Below, piece by piece: positions 55,811-64,000 of a DNA stretch of 64,000 bases. The notes under the pieces were generated by a model, which did no database searches, was not told the origin of the DNA, and was given only the letters and a program-made list of their open reading frames with translations. Position numbers and translations under genes: made by a program. Location of the stretch: the NCBI RefSeq assembly GCF_034702125.1, contig NC_085869.1:18926177-18990176 (forward strand), in the 5' to 3' direction. Position 1 is the first letter of the stretch; the number at the start of each line of letters is the position of its first letter. This stretch comes from Engraulis encrasicolus. Its lineage: Eukaryota > Chordata > Actinopteri > Clupeiformes > Engraulidae.

Positions 55811-57808
55811 AACTAGAAATGCATTCAGAGAACGCAGACCTCCGCCAAGGAAGTTCAGTTCGTTTTGGACATAGGTATAGAGTCATGATGTGGTTTCATG
55901 TATTTAGGCCTATAGGCTACATAGCATTTGTGTTCAGGTAATTGAACCGTCAAGTTGTAACCAAATTACAGTTCTCTCTGTCTCTTTTATCATTTCCATG
56001 TCCTCTAGCTGTGGACTGTTTAGTTCACCTTTGATTATTTTTTATTGGCAAAGTGATTGTTCATGCTATAGCCTATGCCTTCTGTGATTTGCCAATGCTC
56101 ATTGCTACATATTAGTCACATTGTTGATGATTGGCAGCATGCCTTTCATTAGGCTACCATCTAAAACAAAATAAAAAATTAAAAGCACAATTTTCATTGG
56201 CCAACACCCATAGTAGGCTACATATTCTACAGCAGTGCAGCGGTCCCCAACCCAACAAGACAACATACTGTAGGGCTACTTTGAGCCGTTCACTTAATTA
56301 TTGAATCAGAAATGTCCAAGAATCCCCTTATCCAGTGGCAGTGCATGGATGGTTGTGGAGTGTCAGTTATTGTTTTGGGCTATTTCGTAAGGCTAAACAA
56401 ACTTTTGAGAGGTAAATCCACTTGTATCATTTCTAGCTGTTTCAATATCGTGACACCAACGTTGTGCTACAAACGCAATTGCTTAGCGAGAGACATGCCG
56501 ACTTGACTAGTCGCAGCTAGCGGAATCATGCCTACCCCGACACTACACTTGTTGGAGAAGTTCCTCCTACCTGGGAATCCGTTCATGAGGGCGAGTTGGT
56601 CTTGGCGCTGCGGGCAGATGATCGGCACCCGGGCCTGCTCGCTATTTCGTATTGAAAATCACTGTTCGCCGCATCTCCAGCGTTCATTCGTTATGAAGTG
56701 TAGGAACTAGTCTATGGAATGTTTTGTAGTGCTGATGGCTTCAGTGCGCGGGGATTGGGGAAGCAGCAAATCACCGCGGACTAACGCAATTCGCGCGCGC
56801 CTTTCTGTGAGCTTAATTTCATATGAATGTTTTGTGACAGCATTGTGAACTTAAACGATATGCGAGGCTGAAGCTAAGGCTGCTTTTTGATAGCGATTTT
56901 GACTGCGGTAAGAATTTCACTTCAATGCTCTGCCCCTGTGTGGCTGCGTGAAAGTACGCCANCTCAGGGCTCCTCCTCACAGAGCCGTCCTCAGTGGTCC
57001 TTGCGCGCCCTGCGCGCCCTGTGGCAGGCCATGTAATAGCAGCGTGACGAACACACAGGCCATGTAATAGCAGCGTGACGAACACACAGGTAATAGCAGC
57101 GTGACGAACACACACAAATTCGGGCCATCACATAACCTCCTGGCGGAGGTAATAACTAGAAATGCATTCAGAGAACGCAGACCTCCGCCAAGGAAGTTCA
57201 GTTCGTTTTGGACATAGGTATAGAGTCATGATGTGGTTTCATGTATTTAGGCCTATAGGCTACATAGCATTTGTGTTCAGGTAATTGAACCGTCAAGTTG
57301 TAACCAAATTACAGTTCTCTCTGTCTCTTTTATCATTTCCATGTCCTCTAGCTGTGGACTGTTTAGTTCACCTTTGATTGTTTTTTATTGGCAAAGTGAT
57401 TGTTCATGCTATAGCCTATGCCTTCTGTGATTTGCCAATGCTCATTGCTACATATTAGTCACATTGTTGATGATTGGCAGCATGCCTTTCATTAGGCTAC
57501 CATCTAAAACAAAATAAAAAATTAAAAGCACAATTTTCATTGGCCAACACCCATAGTAGGCTACATATTCTACAGCAGTGCAGCGGTCCCCAACCCAACA
57601 AGACAACATACTGTAGGGCTACTTTGAGCCGTTCACTTAATTATTGAATCAGAAATGTCCAAGAATCCCCTTATCCAGTGGCAGTGCATGGATGGTTGTG
57701 CAGTGTCAGTTATTGTTTTGGGCTATTTCACAAGGCTAAACAAACTTTTGAGAGGTAAATCCACTTCTATCATTTCTAGCTGTTTCAATATCGTGACACC
57801 AACGTTGT
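55811..57808. repeat. 1,343-bp head-to-tail tandem duplication (1.5 copies)
   Basis: 55811-56465 and 57154-57808 align without gaps at an offset of 1,343 bp with about half a dozen substitutions. The unit starts AACTAGAAATGCATTC with ACCTCCGCCAAGG and ends CCTCCTGGCGGAGGT, so it looks like one mobile element followed by the first half of a second copy. One ambiguous base, N, is at 56962. Confidence 0.9.
57027..57115. repeat. 31-bp minisatellite, three copies
   Basis: GGCCATGTAATAGCAGCGTG plus ACGAACACACA, twice complete and once lacking CCATG. Confidence 0.9.
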
Positions 57809-58097
57809 CCCAGATAGCAAAAATGTTCTGGGCTTTTTATGGCCCAGAAACCTTGGTTCATCCTGGAAATATGCCGCAATATGTAGGGGTTACTCCCGGG
57901 CCTAAAACGGCCCACAAGATTTTGCCGGAATCATGCCAGAAAGCAGCCAGTAGAATGCCAAGAACGTTCGACAGAGTGCCGGCACCTTACCAGATGTTTG
58001 CCAGAAGACCCAGAAATGGCCCATGAGCCTACCACAAGATTGCCAGAACCCTACCGATTAAAACCCATAAATATGCCGGAATGTATTTAACCTTCCC

Positions 58098-58142
<45 letters not shown>
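57809..58142. repeat. degenerate GGCCCA/GCCAGAA repeat and (AAT)n
   Basis: Loosely periodic GGCCCAGAAA, GCCGGAAT and GCCAGAA motifs at 57809-58085, then (AAT)n at 58099-58142. Confidence 0.6.
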
Positions 58143-59048
58143 GAATAAAACCCACAAAAAATCATGCAAATTGGCCATTTATTATCTTTAGTAGGCTACA
58201 ACATTCATCCATTCAATAGATTTTGGAAATTGAAAATGTATGACATTTTAAACAAGAAAACAAAATGATCAAAATGCATTTTTTTTAAAACTCACAGCCT
58301 TTCTTAAAATATCCCTTCATGTTTTAAATGGAATTTTCCAAAAAACAAACCAGAAGATAAACACGTTTCTTAACATATCCATTTGAGTTATTAAAAAAAA
58401 CGTTCAGAAAATAAACAAAATAATAAACATTTTGTAACGCATAAACCTTTAAGATATCGGTGAGAAAAACGCACAAGACCTTGCAGTCGTACATTGTATT
58501 TTCTTCTGTGAACATGTATTAATCATGTACAAACATGTAAAATACATACAATCAGGGTGCGGTTTGTAGGGAGATTGTCCCCTCTTCTGGTTTTGATATT
58601 GTCACTTTTTCCACATGATTTTAATCATAGTTTAATGTAACTCCATTGATATTGTTGACATCTGAAACACATCCCCCTTTCTGGTTTTCTGACAAATCGC
58701 ACCCGGCATACAATATAAAAAGTCGAGTCCTTTCCTGAGACGTTCTGCAGTCAGGGAGCTCCTGAGACATTTGACCCACAGGTACCAAACATACCTTTTA
58801 AGGCGACATCTTTGTCATGATGTGTTAATTCAGCACTGTGGCATAAATCATCTCAATTACAAAATACATCAAAGTGAAGCGAATGGGTATACAAGAGTCC
58901 AAGGGTGTAACTTTGGCTTTGACATTGGTGGGGACAGGGACCTAATCCCCCCACCCCCACCCCCCAAAACTGCTACAAATGATATACCTTCAGTCGGTGT
59001 ACAACCGAATCAATCAATGACACACATTGATAGTTTACATGTCTGTTT

Positions 59049-60753
59049 ACACAGTAAATTGTGTAGTGTTAAAATAACACTTAAAGAGTTAAAATTAACA
59101 CTGTTCTAGTGTCTATTTGGTCCTGCTCCAGATCAGTGTTAAACACTGGTGTTAGATTTATAGTGTTAAGCTAACACTATAAAGAGTAAAGCAGTTTCGG
59201 GGAGCACCCTACTAACAATTTTTAGTTCTAAGAAGGTTCCTGGAACACAAGCCCTTGGTTCCAGTTTAGTTCTGGGTACGTCCCCAGAGTCATGTTTGGT
59301 TATTTTTCCGTTCTCACTTGGTTGGCAGGAAAGTTTAATTTTCGTTCCTAGAATGTTATATGTGTAGTTCCCATTCCGTTCCCTTATTGTTCTCTCACTG
59401 TCACGTTATTCCTGTTCATGTCATGTTTGTTCCCTTGCCATTCCCATATGGTTCCCTTAATCTTGTTGGTTGCATATTTGGTTCCTTAGACATGCTCCTG
59501 TTCCCCCAACCTTGTTTATTATTGTGAATGTGTTTTGGTCCTGCCCCACTATCTCTCACCATAGTTGAGGTACCCTGATCATGGTAATTAAGCACCTCCC
59601 ATCCTCCACCATGACTGAAACACCCTGCGCCTGGCATCAGTTTGCCACACTGCTCTTTTAAGATAATGTTTAAAGAAGTTGAAAATATGTAAAATCTCTA
59701 TGTTTTATAGATCAGTCTATGCTGCACTGCACCACGATGTGAAAGAAATATCAGCTGAGCATGTATGAACACAATCTAGTGGGGATTAATACCAAATGTT
59801 TTCCTTAATGAAGTTTAAAATATAACTATACCATCAACATCAAGTGCACAATGGAGCAAGCAATGTAACATGTGCTGTTACTGACTAGCTCACAAAGCAA
59901 GGCACAAGATGTAGCTAACAAATGCCATAAGCCGAAAGCGCCTTTAGCTTGCTTGCAAACATCAAGTGCACAATGGAGCAAACAATGTAACATGTGCTGT
60001 TACTGACTAGCTCACAAAGCAAGACACAAGATGTAGCTAACAAATTCCATAAGCCAAAAGCACCTTTAGCTTGCTTGCAAAGCAGGTAAACAAGCGCTAT
60101 GCTGTGCCATGCTGACCAGCCAGCAGGCAGGCAGGCAGGCAAATATTAAAGCACTGTGACAGTCCAGGTTTATATACAGGCTCAAGAGTACCATGTGACC
60201 GGATTGATTGGGAGTTTTTCAGGTGCAAGCAATTGAGTCATGATATACCAGCCCTAAGTAATTAGGCCAGGCGCTGGTGGACAGATTGGTTGTGAGGGGC
60301 CTGCTTGTTACCGGCAAAGGTGTAACAAGATCTCAAGTTATTTCTTTCACTCAACACATCTTTTGTGTGATGTTGTGTGCACAGCCAAACCTTAGATTAA
60401 CCCAACCAAGTTGAGTTAAATGAATGAAATGGAATAAATAAAAAAAAAGATTGTGTACATGATTCAATCTGGAGGAAATACTGTTACTAATATGTAGACG
60501 TATATGATTTAATCGGGTGGACAGTCATCATTGCTTATGCTCTGAACAACACAGTATAAACAAAGTTGGGCAGACAAACTCCATCACCTCAAGGAGGCGG
60601 GGGCTCTCTGGAGTACTTCTAACTCCACACAATTTAACAACTTCATTTGTCACTGACACTGGAGAGCATCTCACTCCATTTGGTGTTGGAATTACTCCAA
60701 TAGTGTTAATAAGCCTTAACACTGCAAAATTAACACTGGCAAATTTACTGTGT
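59049..60753. mobile_element. possible 1.7-kb DNA element or two related MITEs
   Basis: ACACAGTAAATT at 59049-59060 and AATTTACTGTGT at 60742-60753 are perfect inverted ends, both next to AGTGTTAA/TTAACACT motifs. Inside are degenerate GTTCCC repeats (59200-59480) and a 122-bp tandem duplication at 59838-60080. No target duplication seen, so two separate insertions are equally possible. Confidence 0.4.
59838..60080. repeat. 122-bp tandem duplication
   Basis: CATCAAGTGCACAATGGAGC recurs at 59838 and 59960; the two units differ at only a few bases. Confidence 0.9.
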
Positions 60754-61537
60754 ACTTCTGCCATGAAACGGGTCTCCATGAAACAAAACATTACAATAAC
60801 AGAAAAAATGTAGGCCTACTTTATTTTCAACTATACAGCATTAAGCAGTTAGCCTAAGTGATTTATATTTAAACAATGAACTTTCCTTCTGCAATGGTGT
60901 ATTGTGCGCTGGTGTTTATGGCTGGTGAGGCACTGACTTTTCCAATTCAGATTTTCAAATATACAGCTACAGTATTAGTAAATATTTGCCAAATATGCCT
61001 ACCTATAAGTTTCATATGTCATAGCTTCCTTAACATAAGGTAGGCCTACACATAGGCAGCGCTACATCAAGACTGTTGGGGAAGCTAAAAAAAATAATAC
61101 AAAAAAAAAGGTCATCGGAGAAACGGAACATTTCCATGCGCAACTGCAACACATATCCATTCTGGCTATTATATGTTAAAACGGCTTGCCATATGCACGT
61201 GCCGTGCGCCAATGAAACTCTCAAACGCGACAGGCACACACACACACACACTGAAGGCAGGGGAGGAAGACGGCTAGTTGCAAAAATGTCTCGAGCAATC
61301 AAATCATACACCCGAATGTTCAACTTCACCTGTGACTCTTTCTCTCCATCGCCGTCTGCCTGTGTTGTAGTGTGGCGTTGTGATGTTGGATCTGTCACCT
61401 GGACAATAAAATGGGCCACGAATGCCATTTCATTGAAAAATGTTAGCTAAGGATAGCTTTTTTTTTTTTTTGTCATTATGCTAAGGTGCCCGCCGACGTT
61501 TTACAAAGGCGCCCTCGTGATAAATCTGTCTCGTGTT

Positions 61538-61854
61538 AAGGGCCGTACACACACGTCGCTGCTAGTTACTCGCTCAGCGAATGAACTCAATAGAATGTCA
61601 ATGTGTCCCAGCGAGACTCGCAGGCGAGTAGGCGAGTACTGTACAAGCGATGCGATGTGGGCGGATTCCGAGTTGAAAATATTTTATCTTCGAGCGAGGC
61701 GAGTAAGCGAGTAACCAATTGGAATGCAGAGTTGGGTACTTCTCGGCTGTCCATTGGCAGTTAAAGCCGCGGGAACTTTCAGCGAACGTTCCATGAAAGA
61801 GTGGCGAGTAGGCGAGCAAGCGAAAAGCTAGCTTTGTGTGTGTACGCCGCTTTA
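61538..61854. mobile_element. MITE with TAAGGGCCGTACACAC ends
   Basis: Left TAAGGGCCGTACACACACGT, right GTGTGTGTACGCCGCTTTA, with many GGCGAGTA/GCGAGTAAGCGAG motifs inside. Confidence 0.75.
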
Positions 61855-62960
61855 TGTTGACGAGGAGTTATTGTGTCACTGTCACAAACATTCTATCATT
61901 TGCAGGACATAATGCAACATTAACATATTGACAGCCATTGGATATTCAACTGCACAACAGTCTCTGCAGTTAGTTGTGCCATCGTAGACAACTTGATTCA
62001 TAGATAACGAGTTTGCCTAACGGGCTGTGTTCCAAACGTCATTTCATTAGCGAGTGATAGTGTGACTTACAGATTTCTTTGAAAAGTAGCTCAGTATGTC
62101 CACTTTTTTTCTTTTGCCTGCCATCTCACTTGGCAGTCATGTGCCCGTGTCACCCACGTTGCACCAAAGATTCTGGAACGTTAGCCTGCCAGAGTAATTT
62201 AATAACGTACCGTGTGGTAACACCACTGATTAGCGCAGTGATAGAACCTACCGAAAAGACCTCAGCTTCTTTTTTTGTTGGCGCTCCTGCCTCCTAGCAA
62301 CCATACACAACCTAGAGTCTCACGTGAAAGAAGGGGAAGGCACAGCCAATCAGATTGGTCGTCAGCCTTTGGCAAAGGACTTTTGGTTAACCCTTTCTTC
62401 GCCGCAATGCGAATGAGACGGGAGAGCGTTTTTTCCCCCCAGCCCCAGTGATCAAATTGGTGCGGACAAACGATAATCGCTGGATATTGGTGGGGACGCG
62501 TCCCTTATATCCATGCCGAAATTACGCCCATGCATGAGTCTGACTATCAACATTTTAAAATATCTTCCCACAACAAAGTTCCTCCAAATTGACAAAGGTG
62601 TTCCTCCAAAAAATGGATGCAGTCAAGCCACCGATGCAGCCTTTTCGATCTTGGCTACTTTGAGCATGTGTGTGTGTCTGACCTAGTTCACAGTCCAGTG
62701 TGTTTGTGTGTGTACCGTAGCATGCATGCGTGCAGGTATTTGTTGCTGCTTGGGATGCCATTGTGGTTCGGATGAAGGCACACCACACCTGGGGAGAAAG
62801 TCAATGCTGAAGGACAGGACTCGCGTAGGTGGGGCACCATGGTGGAATCATTGCCGTGTGTATCGATTCAGATTATTTGCCAACATCACCAGAGACTCAT
62901 CTTGTTTGAGAGTCTGTGTATGTGTGTGCACGTGCGCCTGTGTCTATGTGCATGTTTATA
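61855..62960. other. gene-free stretch
   Basis: No recognised gene. A minus-strand acceptor-like TTCTCCCCAG near 62793 precedes an open frame without known homology; left unannotated. Confidence 0.35.
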
Positions 62961-62964
62961 TGCT

Positions 62965-62965
<1 letters not shown>

Positions 62966-63004
<39 letters not shown>

Positions 63005-63012
63005 TGTGTGTG
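62966..63012. repeat. (GT)n microsatellite
   Basis: About 37 bp of GT then GTCTGTGTGTG. Confidence 0.95.
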
Positions 63013-63398
63013 TTCGGCATAAAAAAGGGCAAATGTCTGGCATTCCGTTCTTGGTCTGTGCTTCTCTTCCTCACCCCATCTCAGTCTGCTGCCAGGTACA
63101 GCCACCTCTTCGTACGATTTCCCACCTCCTAGTGGGTGGCCTGGATGCATCTCTCTATTTCTCCAAAAAGTAAAGATACAAAAATGGCATTGAATCAGCA
63201 AATTTCAATGATCATTTCACCTGCAACAACATTCTTGAACTCTTATCCCTGGAACGATACATTGAGATTTGATACAGTTCATTTTTTCATGGGACAACAA
63301 TTAATACATTTCACTTTGACACATTGAATAGTAGCCAGCGTACAACAATATAACTACTTCAATTCAACTTCAGAATGCATCCATGTAAATCAACTTAC

Positions 63399-63476
63399 TG
63401 CTTGAGGATGTCTGTCTGGCCCCATGACGAAAGTCCCCCTTTTGGTCCCTGGCTGGAACGTGGCACATGGACTGAC
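63399..63476 (-). CDS. exon-like segment A of an unrecognised gene
   Basis: Acceptor GTTACAG and donor GCA|GTAAGT bound 78 nt with a phase 1-1 open frame, QSMCHVPARDQKGDFRHGAR and five more residues (QTSSS). It is paired with segment B 388 bp away, which has the same ends and phase. I do not recognise the protein; the gene would run from beyond the right edge. Confidence 0.45.
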
Positions 63477-63786
63477 CTGTAACGAGAGTGAGATAGTCAA
63501 ATGTTTAACTCCTGTTCTACATATACACAGGGTTAAACAGTTCAGTATTATGCAAATTATATTATTTCACTGACATACCTAAATAATCAAGAAAAACTAA
63601 ACAAAAAATTGGCATAAGTTTGTTTGTAGCACATACACACTCAGAAAGATGGGCGGGCGGGCACGCGCACACACACATTTGATTTTTTATGGACTGACCT
63701 TATACAAGATTGGTAATCAAATGCTTGTGTTCTATTTAAAGACAATTCACATGATTTCCTTTATTTGATGTAGAAGATCAACTTAC

Positions 63787-63867
63787 TGTTTGAGGATCTC
63801 TGTTGATCCATGTCACTGGAAATTTCTCTCGGGCCCCTGGCCTGAAGACGTGGGCTCATGGACTGAC
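63787..63867 (-). CDS. exon-like segment B of an unrecognised gene
   Basis: Acceptor TGTCACAG and donor ACA|GTAAGT bound 81 nt with a phase 1-1 open frame starting QSMSPRLQARGPREISSDMD. It shares with segment A the first bases GTCAGTCCATG, the ending ATCCTCAA.CA and both intron flanks, so the two arose by tandem duplication. Frames 0 and 1 contain stops, which supports the chosen frame. Confidence 0.45.
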
Positions 63868-64000
63868 CTGTGACAAGAGCAATAGTCAAATGTTTGGGTC
63901 ATTCTAGGTATAGGGGTCTGTTAAGTCCAGGCAGGATTCACTTTCACTGTACAGTCTGCTCCTACAGTTATACACTGGGTTGTTAATTAACTTTTTTCTC

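Noticed and set aside
61030..61450. 132-aa and 124-aa frames on opposite strands
   Set aside because: They include a (CA)n translation and show no family motif.
62555..62793. Minus-strand 77-aa frame behind an acceptor-like TTCTCCCCAG
   Set aside because: No homology and no matching donor found; might belong to the gene at the right edge but cannot be supported.

Overview
This window looks like teleost fish nuclear DNA. Three vertebrate genes are recognisable from their exon translations. They sit in a background of very long (CA/GT)n microsatellites, tRNA-derived SINEs and short terminal-inverted-repeat DNA elements (hAT-like with 8-bp target duplications, Harbinger-like with TTA/TAA, piggyBac-like with TTAA), a mixture typical of ray-finned fishes. 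The species cannot be read from the sequence. Nothing resembles prokaryotic operons, CRISPR arrays or a viral genome.

Layout. (1) About 1-25.1 kb, minus strand: the 5' part of osbpl6 (oxysterol-binding-protein-related protein 6). Five coding exons are placed, for the N-terminus, the PH domain and the start of the Ser/Pro-rich linker; the FFAT and sterol-binding parts must lie left of base 1. (2) 25-42.5 kb: upstream or intronic sequence of osbpl6 with mobile elements and some low-repeat stretches; a possible first exon/promoter lies near 40-40.9 kb. (3) 43.68-47.52 kb, minus strand: a complete rbm45, nine coding exons, 464 codons plus stop, every splice phase consistent. (4) 48.0-49.9 kb, plus strand: a complete cytochrome c gene, with a non-coding first exon, two coding exons and a poly(A) signal. 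It is divergent from rbm45 across a compact intergenic region holding a palindromic CRE. (5) 50-63 kb: no gene recognised; mobile elements, including a near-identical 1,343-bp head-to-tail duplication at 55.8-57.8 kb. (6) 63.4-63.9 kb, minus strand: two tandem, phase-matched exon-like segments of an unrecognised gene that would continue beyond the right edge.

The order osbpl6-rbm45 matches the OSBPL6/RBM45 neighbourhood of human 2q31. A cytochrome c gene here, rather than only beside OSBPL3 (the human CYCS locus at 7p15), suggests the ohnologue represented in mouse by testis cytochrome c (Cyct). The genes do not form a pathway: osbpl6 is a lipid-transfer protein, rbm45 a nuclear RNA-binding protein, and cytochrome c a mitochondrial electron carrier and apoptosis trigger.

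Most remaining open frames are translations of simple repeats (poly Cys-Val, Thr-His, Arg-Glu) or of SINEs and were left out. No single undescribed system is proven. The strongest leads are CA-repeat tracts directly behind two consecutive osbpl6 splice donors, a mobile element carrying five regularly spaced nuclear-receptor DR1 motifs, the cytochrome c ohnologue with its divergent promoter, and the duplicated exons at the right edge.
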